Below, one piece after another: positions 54,711 through 64,000 of a stretch of DNA of 64,000 nt; positions within the stretch are counted from its first letter, which is position 1, and every line of letters begins with the position of its first letter. Position numbers and translations under genes: made by a program. The notes beneath the pieces are model-generated. The model was not told where the DNA came from, made no database searches, and worked only from the letters and a program-made list of their open reading frames with translations. This DNA is from Rouxiella sp. WC2420 (lineage in GTDB: Bacteria > Pseudomonadota > Gammaproteobacteria > Enterobacterales > Enterobacteriaceae): assembly GCF_041200025.1 (NCBI RefSeq), contig NZ_CP165628.1, positions 3,472,001-3,536,000 of the forward strand. Reading direction: 5' to 3'.

Positions 54711-56270
54711 TTACTCTATTTCGCTCCACTCATTGTGAAGTGGAATCTTGGTAATGCGCACGCGCTCGATGCGATATTCCGAAACCTCGATCACCTCAAA
54801 ACGCAGCGCCGCCATCTCAATCACCTCGCCTTGCACTGGCATTTGCCCGGATTCAGACAATAGCAAACCGGCCAGCGTGGCGTAATCGGCGTTGGTACTC
54901 ACCAGATCAGAAGTGTTCAGCAACTGCTCCAGCGAATGCAGATCGGTGCCGCCTTTTGCCATCCAACCGTCACCATCAACAATAACGTCCGGCGTTTCGT
55001 CTTCATCAGGGAATTCGCCAGCGATGGCCTCCAAAACGTCAAGCGGTGTCACCAGCCCCTGAATTACGCCAAACTCGTTGCTGACTACGACCAAGCGGCC
55101 TCTGGCGCGGCGCAATACCGCCAACAGCTTGATCACGTCCATGGTTTCTGGCACCACGATCGGCGGCGTTTGAGCAGCAAATGCCACGATATCCTCGCCA
55201 TTTTCCAATGCCACCAGCAAGTCTTTGGCTCGCACCACGCCGATAACGTCATCCAGCGACTGACGACAAATCGGGAACAAACTGTGCGGCGTGTCCAGCA
55301 ACTGCATGCGGATGTCATCAGCCGAACGCTCGCAGTCAACCCATGAGATATCGTTACGTGGGGTCATAATGCTGCGCAAAGTGCGGGAAGCCAGAGTCAA
55401 AACGCCGCTTATCATAAAACGCTCTTCCTCGGCGAAGGTTTCTTCCTTGAGCGCATCGCCATGCTGTTCTTCCTCGTGACGATCGCTGTCGCGTTTGCCA
55501 CCCATCAAACGATGGATAGCTTCGGCGGTGCGTTCACGCATTGGAAGGTGTGACTGACTTTTCAAGAAATTACGGCGAGCAATCTGGTTGAAAAGCTCGA
55601 TAATCACCGAGAAGCCAATCGCCGCGTAGAGATAACCTTTTGGAATATGGAAACCAAAACCTTCAGCAATCAGGCTCAGACCGATCATCAGCAAGAAGCT
55701 GAGGCACAGCACCACCACCGTTGGATGCGCATTGACGAATCGTGTCAATGCCTTAGAAGCCAACAGCATGACGCCCATTGCGATAACGACTGCTGTCATC
55801 ATGACAGCCAGGTTATTGACCATACCCACGGCGGTGATCACCGCATCAAGTGAAAACACGGCATCCAGCACCACAATTTGCGCCACTACAGACCAAAAAC
55901 TGGAGTAACCCCGATTATTGCCGCCCAAGCCGTTGTGCCCTTCGAGCCGTTCATGCAGCTCGCTGGTAGCCTTAAACAGAAGGAACAGGCCACCCATCAG
56001 CAAGATCAAATCGCGTCCGGAGAAGGTAAATTGCGCAATGCTAAACAGCGGCGAGGTGAGTTTAACCATCCACGAGATCAGCGAAAGCAGCCCAAGGCGC
56101 ATCACTAATGCCAGCGATAAACCAATGATTCTTGCTTTATCGCGCTGCTTTGGCGGCAGTTTGTCCGCAAGAATAGCGATAAACACCAGGTTATCGATGC
56201 CCAGCACGATTTCAAGAACGATAAGCGTCAGCAACCCGACCCAAATCGAGGGGTCCATTAAAAATTCCAT
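54711..56270 (-). CDS. yoaE: TerC-CBS-CorC domain inner-membrane protein
   Basis: A 519-residue protein with a TerC-type membrane domain (about 10-240, with [15 protein letters not shown] and [13 protein letters not shown], the acidic metal-transport-like motifs), a CBS pair (about 305-420) and a C-terminal CorC/HlyC domain. It matches E. coli YoaE over its length. TerC proteins are linked to metal (Mn) export or metalation of exported proteins; the role of YoaE itself is not established. Confidence 0.94.
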   Translation of the reverse strand: MEFLMDPSIWVGLLTLIVLEIVLGIDNLVFIAILADKLPPKQRDKARIIGLSLALVMRLGLLSLISWMVKLTSPLFSIAQFTFSGRDLILLMGGLFLLFKATSELHERLEGHNGLGGNNRGYSSFWSVVAQIVVLDAVFSLDAVITAVGMVNNLAVMMTAVVIAMGVMLLASKALTRFVNAHPTVVVLCLSFLLMIGLSLIAEGFGFHIPKGYLYAAIGFSVIIELFNQIARRNFLKSQSHLPMRERTAEAIHRLMGGKRDSDRHEEEQHGDALKEETFAEEERFMISGVLTLASRTLRSIMTPRNDISWVDCERSADDIRMQLLDTPHSLFPICRQSLDDVIGVVRAKDLLVALENGEDIVAFAAQTPPIVVPETMDVIKLLAVLRRARGRLVVVSNEFGVIQGLVTPLDVLEAIAGEFPDEDETPDVIVDGDGWMAKGGTDLHSLEQLLNTSDLVSTNADYATLAGLLLSESGQMPVQGEVIEMAALRFEVIEVSEYRIERVRITKIPLHNEWSEIE

Positions 56271-56809
56271 ATCAGACTCCGCAAACAGCGGCGCGATGGC
56301 CTTGCATTAAGGGATACGGCTTTCAAGGGGAATAATAATGTAGCGGAATGAAGCGAAGTTAAGCGTCGTCGGTGACAGTCCATAGGGTGGGCTGAGGCCC
56401 GGCACTCCTGTGTAATAATTGGAAATACAATGTAACAGCTCAATTTGTTTTCGCAAAGTCCCTTTTGGGGCGCTTATCCTCAATTCAGCCTAAGCTCTAA
56501 GTTGTTTTTTGCCGTAAATCATTGAAACGTTCAAAACAGCACGCGCTGATTAACATTCGAATCTGAATAGCAGACAGTCGTCACAAAATTTATTTTTTCA
56601 CACACTAAAATAAATCCAGTCGACACATTCGACCGGTTTTTACACTGTTTGGTTATTGATTTTTCAGAAACAAAAGGAAGACAGAGTTTTTTCAACTCGA
56701 AAATAATGTAGGGAACACAGCATTCGTCAAGGGATCCTGCTGACGAATTATAAAAGCTTTATCACTTAAGTGCAGAACCCGCTCGACGGGTCACAAGAGG
56801 AGGTAGCGA
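56271..56809. other. Divergent yoaE/manX control region
   Basis: A 540-bp region with no ORF. The manX-proximal 250 bp is AT-rich and carries an imperfect TTTTTTCAACTCGAAAATAA (56689-56708) reminiscent of Mlc/NagC half-sites. The yoaE-proximal part would be a long leader. No known riboswitch is recognised, and CRP sites are not clear. Confidence 0.35.
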
Positions 56810-57784
56810 GTGAGTATTGCTATTATCATCGGCACTCATGGTTCAGCGGCCGAACAGCTGCTGAAAACGACGGAAATGTTAATTGGCGATCAAGACAACG
56901 TCGCCTTTATCGATTTCGTCCCTGGGGAAAACGCCGATACACTGGTTGAAAAATACAACATAAAGCTTGAAAACCTCGACAAGAGCAGCGGCGTGCTGTT
57001 TTTAGTCGATACCTGGGGCGGCAGCCCTTTTAATGCCGCCAGCCGTATTGTTCTCGACAAAGAAAATTATGAGGTCGTCACCGGAGTTAACATTCCTATG
57101 CTGGTCGAGACCTTTATGGGCCGTGACGACAACCCGACTCTTGCCGAGCTGACCGGCATTGCGCTCGAAACCGGTAGATTGGGAGTCAGGGCCTTAAAGT
57201 TTGCCGAACCGGAGAGTGATAAGCCCGTTACTGCCCCGCCAGTTGCCGCTCCAGCCGCTCCAGCCGCTCCAGCCAGAGTACTGGGTCCTAACGATCACAT
57301 GAAGATCGGTCTTGCACGCATCGACGACCGTCTGATTCATGGCCAGGTCGCTACCCGCTGGACCAAGGAAACCAACGTTAACCGCATCATTGTTATCAGT
57401 GATGAAGTGGCGGCCGATACGGTACGCAAAACGTTGCTGACGCAGGTTGCGCCTCCGGGAGTCACCGCTCACGTGGTCGACGTTGCCAAAGCCATTCGTG
57501 TCTATGACAACCCTAAATACGCCGGTGACCGCGTAATGCTGCTTTTCACCAATCCTACCGATGTGGTTCGGGTGGTTGACGGCGGCGTTAAAATTCCTTC
57601 GGTCAATATTGGCGGTATGGCGTTTAAACAAGGTAAAACTCAGGTCACCAACGCGGTCTCCGTTGATCAGAAAGATATCGACGCGTTTAAGAAATTAAAT
57701 AGCCAGGGTATCGAACTTGAAGTGCGCAAAGTGTCTTCCGACAGCCGTCTGAAGATGATGGATTTGATTAACAAGATGAATTAA
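56810..57784 (+). CDS. manX: PTS mannose transporter subunit IIAB
   Basis: Cytoplasmic phosphoryl-transfer subunit of the mannose/glucose/glucosamine PTS. The IIA domain (1-130) has the phosphorylated His10 in IIGTHGSAA. The linker (about 140-156) is an Ala/Pro repeat (three tandem GCTCCAGCC units). The IIB domain has His177 in DDRLIHGQVATRW. The GTG start follows GAGGAGG. First gene of manXYZ; the E. coli mRNA is a target of the small RNA SgrS. Confidence 0.98.
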   Translation: MSIAIIIGTHGSAAEQLLKTTEMLIGDQDNVAFIDFVPGENADTLVEKYNIKLENLDKSSGVLFLVDTWGGSPFNAASRIVLDKENYEVVTGVNIPMLVETFMGRDDNPTLAELTGIALETGRLGVRALKFAEPESDKPVTAPPVAAPAAPAAPARVLGPNDHMKIGLARIDDRLIHGQVATRWTKETNVNRIIVISDEVAADTVRKTLLTQVAPPGVTAHVVDVAKAIRVYDNPKYAGDRVMLLFTNPTDVVRVVDGGVKIPSVNIGGMAFKQGKTQVTNAVSVDQKDIDAFKKLNSQGIELEVRKVSSDSRLKMMDLINKMN

Positions 57785-57878
57785 TAAAGCCAGCGCAGAA
57801 AGTCCGGCTGATAACAAGGCAATGGACTGTTCAAGTCGGCATTATTTTACTCAGCTTCCTTGGTATAGGAGAAGGTCA

Positions 57879-58679
57879 ATGGAGATCACCACACTACAAA
57901 TTGTGCTGATATTTATTGTCGCATGTATTGCCGGGATGGAATCCATCCTGGATGAGTTTCAGTTTCACCGTCCGTTAGTAGCCTGTACGTTGATTGGTAT
58001 CGTGCTTGGCGATATGAAAACCGGGATTATCATCGGGGGGACGCTGGAAATGATCGCCCTGGGCTGGATGAACATCGGTGCCGCTGTCGCACCTGATGCC
58101 GCCCTCGCCTCGATAATCTCGACCATTCTGGTCATTGCCGGCGGGCAGTCGATTGGTGCTGGTATTGCGCTGGCTATTCCATTGGCCGCTGCGGGTCAGG
58201 TATTGACCATTATCGTTCGTACCATAACCGTCGCCTTCCAGCACGCAGCTGATAAGGCGGCCGAAAAAGGCAACTTGAGTGCCATCTCATGGATACACGT
58301 CTCGGCCCTGATCCTACAGGCAATGCGTATCGCTATTCCGGCTGCAATTGTTGCCGTGTCCGTAGGGACCAGCGTCGTGCAGAGCATGCTCAGCTCGATT
58401 CCAGAAGTCGTAACCAGCGGTCTTAACATCGCAGGTGGCATGATCGTAGTGGTCGGTTACGCGATGGTTATCAACATGATGCGTGCTGGCTACCTGATGC
58501 CGTTCTTCTATCTAGGCTTCGTGACTGCCGCCTTCACCAACTTTAACCTGGTTGCACTGGGCGTGATTGGTGTGGTGATGGCAGTGCTGTATATCCAGCT
58601 GAGTCCAAAATACAACAAGTCTGCACAGGCTGCCGGACCGGCTCATGGCGTTAACGACCTCGACAACGAATTGGACTAA
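57879..58679 (+). CDS. manY: PTS mannose transporter subunit IIC
   Basis: A 266-residue membrane subunit forming the sugar channel with IID; also part of the lambda DNA entry and pediocin-like receptor in relatives. Typical stretches: GIVLGDMKTGIIIGGTLEMI and APDAALASIISTILVIAGG. ATG 57879 after AGGAGAAGG matches the E. coli start; the frame extends to 57822 without support. 11 bp before manZ. Confidence 0.97.
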   Translation: MEITTLQIVLIFIVACIAGMESILDEFQFHRPLVACTLIGIVLGDMKTGIIIGGTLEMIALGWMNIGAAVAPDAALASIISTILVIAGGQSIGAGIALAIPLAAAGQVLTIIVRTITVAFQHAADKAAEKGNLSAISWIHVSALILQAMRIAIPAAIVAVSVGTSVVQSMLSSIPEVVTSGLNIAGGMIVVVGYAMVINMMRAGYLMPFFYLGFVTAAFTNFNLVALGVIGVVMAVLYIQLSPKYNKSAQAAGPAHGVNDLDNELD

Positions 58680-58690
58680 GGGTGAGAGAA

Positions 58691-59533
58691 ATGGTTGATC
58701 AAACTCAAGTAAAAAAACTCACACCCGGCGATATTCGCGGTGTGTTCTTACGCTCAAACCTGTTTCAGGGTTCATGGAACTTTGAACGTATGCAGGCATT
58801 GGGATTCTGCTTCTGCATGGTGCCGGTTATTCGTCGTCTGTATCCTGAAAACAACGATGACCGTAAACAGGCGATTAAACGCCACCTGGAGTTCTTTAAT
58901 ACCCATCCTTACGTCGCAGCGCCAGTGCTGGGCGTAACCTTGGCGATGGAAGAACAGCGTGCCAATGGCGCACCTATCGACGACGCGGCGATCAACGGCC
59001 TGAAAGTCGGTTTGATGGGTCCGCTGGCCGGCGTGGGTGACCCGATCTTCTGGGGTACCGTACGTCCGGTGTTTGCAGCGCTGGGTGCCGGTATCGCGAT
59101 GAGCGGTAGCCTGCTCGGTCCTTTGCTGTTCTTCGTGCTGTTCAACCTTGTACGTTTGCTGAACCGTTATTACGGCGTAGCCTATGGCTACAAGAAAGGC
59201 GTTGATATCGTTAGCGATATGGGCGGCGGTTTCCTGCAAAAACTGACTGAGGGGGCGTCAATTCTCGGCCTCTTTGTCATGGGAGCATTGGTTAACAAAT
59301 GGACCCACGTCAACATCCCGCTGGTGGTCTCCAAAATTACCGATAATACCGGTCATACCACGGTAACAACGGTACAGGGGATCCTTGACCAGCTGATGCC
59401 GGGTCTGGTGCCTTTACTGTTAACCTTCGGCTGTATGTGGCTACTGCGCAAAAAAGTCAATGCGCTGTGGATCATCATGGGCTTCTTTGTGCTGGGTATT
59501 TTTGGTTACTGGATTGGCCTGCTGGGTCGCTAA
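58691..59533 (+). CDS. manZ: PTS mannose transporter subunit IID
   Basis: A 280-residue membrane component that completes the mannose permease with ManY. It shows FLRSNLFQGSWNFERMQALGF, VGLMGPLAGVGDPIFWGT and the C-terminal LLTFGCMWLLRKKVNALWI. ATG 58691 is chosen over an in-frame GTG three codons upstream by match to E. coli (MVDxTQ) and the GAGAGA site. A terminator follows. Confidence 0.97.
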   Translation: MVDQTQVKKLTPGDIRGVFLRSNLFQGSWNFERMQALGFCFCMVPVIRRLYPENNDDRKQAIKRHLEFFNTHPYVAAPVLGVTLAMEEQRANGAPIDDAAINGLKVGLMGPLAGVGDPIFWGTVRPVFAALGAGIAMSGSLLGPLLFFVLFNLVRLLNRYYGVAYGYKKGVDIVSDMGGGFLQKLTEGASILGLFVMGALVNKWTHVNIPLVVSKITDNTGHTTVTTVQGILDQLMPGLVPLLLTFGCMWLLRKKVNALWIIMGFFVLGIFGYWIGLLGR

Positions 59534-59545
59534 GCAGTAAAGTGT

Positions 59546-59577
59546 AACCGGGGGCATTATCGCCTCCGGTTTTTTAT
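59546..59577 (+). terminator. Terminator after manZ
   Basis: Stem AACCGGGGGC / GCCTCCGGTT with a six-T tract; yobD follows directly, so it must rely on read-through or its own promoter. Confidence 0.85.
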
Positions 59578-59593
59578 TGGAGGGAAACGCGGA

Positions 59594-60052
59594 ATGACGG
59601 TTACGGATATTGCCCTGATTATCTTTATTTTTCTGCTGTTGGCCTATGCCGTTTTCGATGAATTTATTATGGGAAAAACTCGCGGCAAAACGTTGCTCAA
59701 GGTTAACCTGCAAAGAAGAAACAAGCTGGATGCGGTGATCTTTATCGGCCTGCTGGCAATCCTGCTCTACAACAATATCTACGCTCAGGGCAGCCCTGTC
59801 ACCACCTACTTACTGGTAAGTCTGGCAATTATTGCCTTTTATATCTCGTTCATCCGATTGCCAAAAATGCTGTTTAAACCTATCGGCTTCTATTACGCCA
59901 ATATTTTTATTACCTACGATCGCATCAAGGCGATGAACCTTTCGGAGGACGGAATTTTGGTGATCCAACTGGAACAGAAGAGATTGCTGGTGCGGGTTAA
60001 AGAAATGGACGATCTCGAGAGTATTTATAAGTTTATGGTTAACTATCAGTAA
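59594..60052 (+). CDS. yobD: YobD family (DUF986) inner-membrane protein
   Basis: A 152-residue membrane protein of the same length as E. coli YobD, with three hydrophobic segments ([50 protein letters not shown]) and a conserved soluble C-terminus ([19 protein letters not shown]). GGAGGG precedes the ATG. Follows manXYZ as in E. coli; the next E. coli gene, mntP, is absent here. Confidence 0.92.
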   Translation: MTVTDIALIIFIFLLLAYAVFDEFIMGKTRGKTLLKVNLQRRNKLDAVIFIGLLAILLYNNIYAQGSPVTTYLLVSLAIIAFYISFIRLPKMLFKPIGFYYANIFITYDRIKAMNLSEDGILVIQLEQKRLLVRVKEMDDLESIYKFMVNYQ

Positions 60053-60070
60053 CTCACCCCGGGCTTAATT

Positions 60071-60091
60071 ACAGGCGGTCAGACCGCCTGT
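60071..60091. terminator. Hairpin between yobD and rlmA
   Basis: ACAGGCGGT / ACCGCCTGT with a 3-nt loop lies between the convergent genes; no strong T-tract, so a terminator role is likely but not certain. Confidence 0.55.
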
Positions 60092-60100
60092 AGTATTTAC

Positions 60101-60919
60101 CTAATCAATACGACGAAACAGGCTGATAGTAAAATCTGTTTCGCAGCTAAAGTGCTCACGCTGCGACAAACTCAGCATCACTGCTTCAGTGGCGCGCCAG
60201 GCGAAAGGCGTCATCTGTAAAAGATCCGAGGCCTGCTTGCCGTTTAAGGTCATTTTATAGCTCAACGACTCAGTGCTCACCCGTTGAAATCCCGCAAGGC
60301 TTTCTTCCACATCACTGTGCAGCTGTACCTCATTATAAATCAGCCCTTTAAGCTGATAGAGATGCCTTGGGCCGGGAGCCACCGTCAACACCCATCCTGA
60401 AGATTTCAACACCCGATGTAACTCAGGGGCTTTACACGGCGCGTAGATGCGCACAATGGCATCCAGTGAGTTATCGGCAAACGGCAGGCGATGACTTGAG
60501 GCCACACAAAATTCAACCTTGCCATAACGCTTTGCTGCATAACGGATTGCCACCTTGGCGACGTCAAGCCCGTAAATCTGCATTTCACGGCGGGTATTTA
60601 GCCCCTGCTCCATCGCAGAAGTGTAATAGCCTTCGCCGCAGCCGATATCCAGCAGTGATTCAGCTCCTGCCGGTAAATGCTGGTCCAAAAGAGTGACCAA
60701 ACGGTCGCGCAGCGGCTGATAGTGCCCGCCCTCAAGGAAAGTGCACCGCGAAATCATCATCTCAGCGCTGTCGCCCGGCTCTTTGGAGCGTTTGTGTTGC
60801 ACCGGCAGCAGGTTTACGTATCCCTCTTTGGCATTATCAAACTGATGATTGTTTTCACAGCGCCACAGTTTATCGAGGCGTTGCAGGGGTTGATGGCAAA
60901 GAGGACATTGATAGGTCAT
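60101..60919 (-). CDS. rlmA: 23S rRNA (guanine(745)-N1)-methyltransferase
   Basis: Methylates G745 of 23S rRNA. 272 residues from ATG 60919 ([12 protein letters not shown]). The N-terminal zinc site is formed by CPLC and CENNH; the SAM-binding motif is [15 protein letters not shown]. The frame runs upstream to 61060 but the added part does not fit the family. Convergent with yobD. Confidence 0.95.
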   Translation of the reverse strand: MTYQCPLCHQPLQRLDKLWRCENNHQFDNAKEGYVNLLPVQHKRSKEPGDSAEMMISRCTFLEGGHYQPLRDRLVTLLDQHLPAGAESLLDIGCGEGYYTSAMEQGLNTRREMQIYGLDVAKVAIRYAAKRYGKVEFCVASSHRLPFADNSLDAIVRIYAPCKAPELHRVLKSSGWVLTVAPGPRHLYQLKGLIYNEVQLHSDVEESLAGFQRVSTESLSYKMTLNGKQASDLLQMTPFAWRATEAVMLSLSQREHFSCETDFTISLFRRID

Positions 60920-61166
60920 GCATGTTTCCAGAAAGGTGATGCTGCCGATTTTATTCGGGCGTCTTGCGGATGGCTGCGCTAAGTCTAAAGAAGCCGATTG
61001 CAGGTTGCAACTTTTGCCCTGATTGTTCCGAGACAGGCTGGAGAACAAGACAAATAGCATGGTCGGCGAGCTAAAAAACAGGCTACACTGGATTTGACTC
61101 GTGCGACTAAATCTATTCTATTAATTTCTTATCATTAACCTGCGCTGATTAACCATAAGTGATGCC

Positions 61167-61916
61167 ATGAGTGATATTTCTGTCCTGCTCAGCCAAATCC
61201 CGTCTATCAGGCACGGATTTGGCTGTAAACAAGCGCTGTTGCCCGAATCGCTGCAGCCCTTTAGTGCCAGTTTGCCGGAAAAGAAACAGGTTCACGGAGT
61301 CAGGATTGTTGATGTCTTATTCCCTCAACAGGCCTGCGGCGAGGCCGACGGTTTTTATACTGAACAACCGGGAATTTTGCTGAGCGTGTTTACCGCCGAC
61401 TGCCTGCCGGTGATATTTAGCCACAAGCAGGGGCACGGGGTAGCATTAGTACACGCCGGGTGGCGCGGCTTGCGCAACGGTATTCTTGAACAAATGGCGC
61501 GGCGTATTAATCAGTCGGGTTCAACTCGGGATTGGGTAGTTTCTATTGGGCCTGCGGCAGGCGCCTGCTGCTATGAGGTCAGTCAGGAACTGGTAGATGA
61601 GTTTCGGCACGGCCTGAATTTGCCACCGGCACTGATTTCCCCCTCTTATCGGCATCTCGACCTGCCAGCGATTGCCTATGCCAAGTTGACTCAGGCAGGA
61701 TTCGCATCCGTTGATTATGCCGGCAGCTGCACGATTTGTACCGAGGCCTCAACAGTGGCAGGAATCGACTTGGCGCAACGGGATGAAACGAGAAAGGTTT
61801 ACCGCCACAAATACACCAGCTTTCGGCGCAACAGCCTCAAGCGCGCGCAGGACCCTTCCATTCCAGGTATCAGTGGCCGCAATCAGCAATCGGGGATTAT
61901 CATTTTGCCGGATTAA
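61167..61916 (+). CDS. Laccase-domain (YfiH/CNF1-like) protein
   Basis: A 249-residue protein of the PgeF/YfiH superfamily. Metal-site motifs are recognisable: KQVHGVRIVDV (His), TADCLPVIF (Cys), HAGWRGLRNGILE (His) and CTICTEASTV. Family members act on purine nucleosides or edit peptidoglycan precursors (E. coli YfiH removes misplaced L-Ser), so this is not a true phenol oxidase by default. It differs strongly from E. coli YfiH and may be a second paralogue. Not part of the E. coli neighbourhood. Confidence 0.85.
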   Translation: MSDISVLLSQIPSIRHGFGCKQALLPESLQPFSASLPEKKQVHGVRIVDVLFPQQACGEADGFYTEQPGILLSVFTADCLPVIFSHKQGHGVALVHAGWRGLRNGILEQMARRINQSGSTRDWVVSIGPAAGACCYEVSQELVDEFRHGLNLPPALISPSYRHLDLPAIAYAKLTQAGFASVDYAGSCTICTEASTVAGIDLAQRDETRKVYRHKYTSFRRNSLKRAQDPSIPGISGRNQQSGIIILPD

Positions 61917-61945
61917 ATGTCGCGTTGCCGCCTTAAGACAAAAAC

Positions 61946-61978
61946 AAAAAAACCCGCAACCAGGCGGGTTTTTTTTGA
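61946..61978. terminator. Bidirectional terminator between laccase-domain gene and cspC
   Basis: AAACCCGC / GCGGGTTT stem flanked by long A and T runs, between the convergent genes. Confidence 0.9.
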
Positions 61979-61991
61979 CAGCTAACGCTGC

Positions 61992-62201
61992 TTAGATTGC
62001 AGTTACGTTAACTGCAGATGGGCCTTTCTGGCCATCTTGAATTTCGAACTCAACGTTCTGGCCTTCAGCCAGGGTTTTGAAGCCATTACCCTGGATTGCA
62101 GAGAAGTGTACGAACACGTCTTTGCTGCCGTCAGCTGGAGTGATGAAACCGAAACCTTTAGACTCGTTGAACCACTTAACTTGACCTTTGATCTTTGCCA
62201 T
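61992..62201 (-). CDS. cspC: Cold-shock-like protein CspC
   Basis: A 69-residue cold-shock domain protein differing from E. coli CspC at about one position ([19 protein letters not shown]...). It binds RNA and stabilises stress mRNAs, including rpoS. RNP1 KGFGFITP and RNP2 VFVHFSAI are intact. AGGAAA lies before the ATG. Downstream of yobF in an operon, as in E. coli. Confidence 0.97.
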   Translation of the reverse strand: MAKIKGQVKWFNESKGFGFITPADGSKDVFVHFSAIQGNGFKTLAEGQNVEFEIQDGQKGPSAVNVTAI

Positions 62202-62242
62202 TTTGAGTATTTCCTTTGGATTGTTTAAACCGCCCTTCGGCG

Positions 62243-62359
62243 TTACACAGACAAACTTGAGTCGTTACTGCTTGAGGCACTAAGATAAAAATCGGCAAGG
62301 AAGCGGTATTCAACGATAACGTCTTTACTCAAAACTTCTTTACTGAAAATGCCACACAT
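62243..62359 (-). CDS. yobF: YobF small protein
   Basis: A 38-residue peptide beginning [20 protein letters not shown], matching the start of E. coli YobF, a heat-shock-induced small protein encoded just upstream of cspC. The C-terminal part ([12 protein letters not shown]) is shorter than in E. coli. It lies 41 bp upstream of cspC on the same strand. Confidence 0.88.
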   Translation of the reverse strand: MCGIFSKEVLSKDVIVEYRFLADFYLSASSSNDSSLSV

Positions 62360-63554
62360 ATACAGAACTGTACCTCGTTTTACCCAGATGCGTTATCACA
62401 TACTCTGAATTTAATGGCAAGCCATTTTTAATCAGCGATGGACTTGTCGCACATATTTGAGCCGCTTAAAGGCACTTACTGTCAAGTGAGGCCAAAATAG
62501 GTTGATAGGACTAGTACTTTCTGCTCGAAACTCAGCAGGGCCTAACAATCAAATCAATAACGACTCACATCTGATTATTGATCAATAATCAGCGGACAGT
62601 AAGAGTTAAATTCAATTTTTAATGCATTATTATCGTATTTGATATAACACAAATGAGTTTTTCGCAAGTTTTTACGCATTTTTTCCAGTCAAATTTTAAG
62701 CACCTCGCCATCCCCTGCTATCAGTCATAGCAGGCTTCTTTGAGTTTTACAGGCGGCATAATGCCACCCACAACCTTAAACCTGGGCAATGAAAAAATCT
62801 GCACAAACATTGCGCCAGAACAAAGCAGCGATTGATTGTTTATGCACTATTCAAATCAGGCATAATGGTACTAATCTGGTGCAAAACACTGTTGATTATT
62901 ATTAGACTGCACCTTAAGCGTGCGCAATTATGATAACCAAAATAAAGTTTATCGCAGTTGAGATCATAGAAAATTGTCTACTTTTCGCGCCACCCATAAT
63001 TAGTGAATCACAAAGCCACCGCTATAAACAAGAAAGTTTACAATGAGATGAACTTTATATTAAAAGGCCTAAGTTGATCTTAAAAAATATATACAAAAAT
63101 CGACAATACATATTCAAAATTTGAATTAATAATAACTGTGATTTTATTGGAATTTTTATTAATTATTATCCCAGTTTACGCACACAGCACGACCCCATCA
63201 TTTTCAGAGTGGCATCATTCCGTTAACATTTAATATACAAACCCAGTCAGGGCGCAGCTTGCAGGCAGGAGCAAAAATGCAGGCCGCTCATTAAGACCAG
63301 AAAGGCCATCTGCGGGCTAAAAATCAATTTATCTCAAGATACTAGGCTAATATTGAACCCTGACAGCTTTTTGTTCTGAATAATGGAACAAGATGACTTT
63401 GAGTTTTATAAAATTCAACGATGAGATTTTGATGAAAATGAGCCTGAGTTAAGATAATTACCCGGGTTTAAAAGCAGATTTTAAATGATAAAAGCTCTCA
63501 TCTGTGAGTATTCGGGCGCTAATTATTCGTGACGAAAATAAAGCGCCCGTCAAT
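62360..63554. other. Long gene-free, AT-rich region
   Basis: About 1.2 kb without a supportable gene. In E. coli yebO and mgrB would be upstream of yobF; neither can be found by translation here. It holds a perfect 22-bp palindrome (62571-62592) and a terminator-like hairpin CCTGCTAT / ATAGCAGG (62714-62734). A 38-codon ORF at 62789 has no ribosome site. The stretch 62990-63180 is very AT-rich. Confidence 0.6.
62571..62592. repeat. Perfect 22-bp palindrome
   Basis: The sequence reads identically on both strands, with arms CTGATTATTGA / TCAATAATCAG and no spacer. It resembles an operator for a dimeric regulator more than a transcription terminator, as no T-tract follows. It lies about 210 bp upstream of yobF. 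Confidence 0.65.
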
Positions 63555-64000
63555 TCATAGCGAAATATGCTCGCCTATTTTCAGCGGTGCAAAATTCTCT
63601 ACGCTTAACCCATCCTCTTCAATCGCCATCACTAATTCTTTTGGTGGTTCATCTAAGGACTCATCGGCTAATTCAAACACCCCCCAGTGAATGGGAACTG
63701 CTCGTTGACACCGTGTTTCCTTAAACACCTGAACTGCCTGCTGCGGGTCCATATGATGAGAATGCATGAACCATCTTGGTGCATAGGCACCGATAGGAAT
63801 CGCTGCAATATCAAATGGTCCCAGTCGCTCACCAATCTGAATAAATTGTTCGCTATAGGCGCTATCGCCCGAGAAATAAAAACTCAGATCACGATGCTTG
63901 ACCACCCATCCACACCACAAAGAACGATTTCTGTCCCATGGCGTGCGCATACTCCAGTGACGGGCAGGCACGGCGTGAAAACTAACCCCCTCTAAAATCA
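63555..64000 (-). CDS. MBL-fold metal-dependent hydrolase, NAPE-PLD/UlaG-like (N-terminal part beyond window)
   Basis: The last 148 residues of a metallo-beta-lactamase-fold enzyme; the frame is open to the window edge. Visible are AVPARHWSMRTPWDRNRSLW, the metal-ligand Asp in FYFSGDSAYS, IAAIPIGAYAPRWFMHSHHM and the C-terminal His in AVPIHWGVFEL. This pattern belongs to the NAPE-PLD-like group of zinc hydrolases, often annotated as membrane or lipid phosphodiesterases in bacteria; substrate unknown. The HxHxDH motif lies outside the window. Confidence 0.85.
   Translation of the reverse strand, partial: ILEGVSFHAVPARHWSMRTPWDRNRSLWCGWVVKHRDLSFYFSGDSAYSEQFIQIGERLGPFDIAAIPIGAYAPRWFMHSHHMDPQQAVQVFKETRCQRAVPIHWGVFELADESLDEPPKELVMAIEEDGLSVENFAPLKIGEHISL

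Noticed and set aside
57240-57280. Short tandem repeat GCTCCAGCC as a possible variable repeat locus
   Set aside because: It encodes the Ala/Pro linker between the IIA and IIB domains of ManX, a normal flexible hinge.
62789-62905. 38-codon ORF starting MKKSAQTLRQNK in the gene-free region
   Set aside because: No ribosome site and no similarity to mgrB or yebO, which are expected in this neighbourhood.

Overview
The window comes from a chromosome of the order Enterobacterales, at roughly 50% GC. Nearly every core gene has a close E. coli K-12 counterpart and many blocks keep K-12 order: yniA-yniB-yniC-ydjM-tcyP, kdgR-yebQ-htpX-prc-proQ-msrC-letA-letB-yebV, sdsR-yebY-yebZ-yobA-ftnA-holE, yobB-exoX-ptrB, yoaH-pabB-nudL-sdaA-yoaE-manXYZ-yobD-rlmA-cspC-yobF. 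The block order and the extra genes differ from E. coli. A Yersiniaceae-type genus (Rahnella, Rouxiella, Ewingella or Serratia relatives) is plausible, but this is an inference.

Layout. 1-10.5 kb: thrS with its tRNA-anticodon-like operator, emtA, the yni genes, the kduI-kduD pectin/uronate pair with CRP-like and KdgR boxes, LexA-controlled ydjM, tcyP and the regulator kdgR. 10.7-22.6 kb: yebQ, htpX with a sigma-32-like promoter, a frameshifted RHS-core gene, prc-proQ, msrC, letA-letB (lipid transport across the envelope) and yebV. 22.5-34.8 kb: a non-E. coli stretch holding a C39-like cysteine peptidase, an ASCH protein, two coupled giant WG-repeat exported proteins, an M20 amidohydrolase, an extensin-family protein, an S51 peptidase-like protein, a lipoprotein-idi pair and an ariR-like gene behind a terminator-bearing leader.

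35.1-38.8 kb: a small, decaying, AT-rich integrative element. It sits at the 3' end of the small RNA gene sdsR and is bounded by 14-bp direct repeats, one of them inside the sdsR terminator. It carries two integrase tails, a toxin frame broken by two in-frame TAA codons, an intact downstream immunity-like gene, a relic ORF and several orphan ORFs.

38.8-64 kb: sdsR, the copper-type yobA-yebZ-yebY operon, ftnA, holE, pip, a 33-codon basic peptide gene, yobB-exoX, ptrB, dbpA, a cold-shock gene, purT with a PurR box, yoaH/pabB-nudL, sdaA, yoaE, the mannose PTS manXYZ, yobD, rlmA, a laccase-domain protein and yobF-cspC. A stretch of about 1.2 kb without genes follows, then the C-terminal part of a metallo-beta-lactamase-fold hydrolase.

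How the parts connect. kdgR is 3 kb from the kdu genes it probably represses. SOS (LexA), purine (PurR), iron (Fur-like), heat shock (sigma-32-like) and catabolite (CRP-like) sites can each be read in front of genes whose E. coli homologues belong to the matching or a related regulon. The most unusual material is the sdsR-associated element, the tandem WG-repeat operon and the ariR leader.
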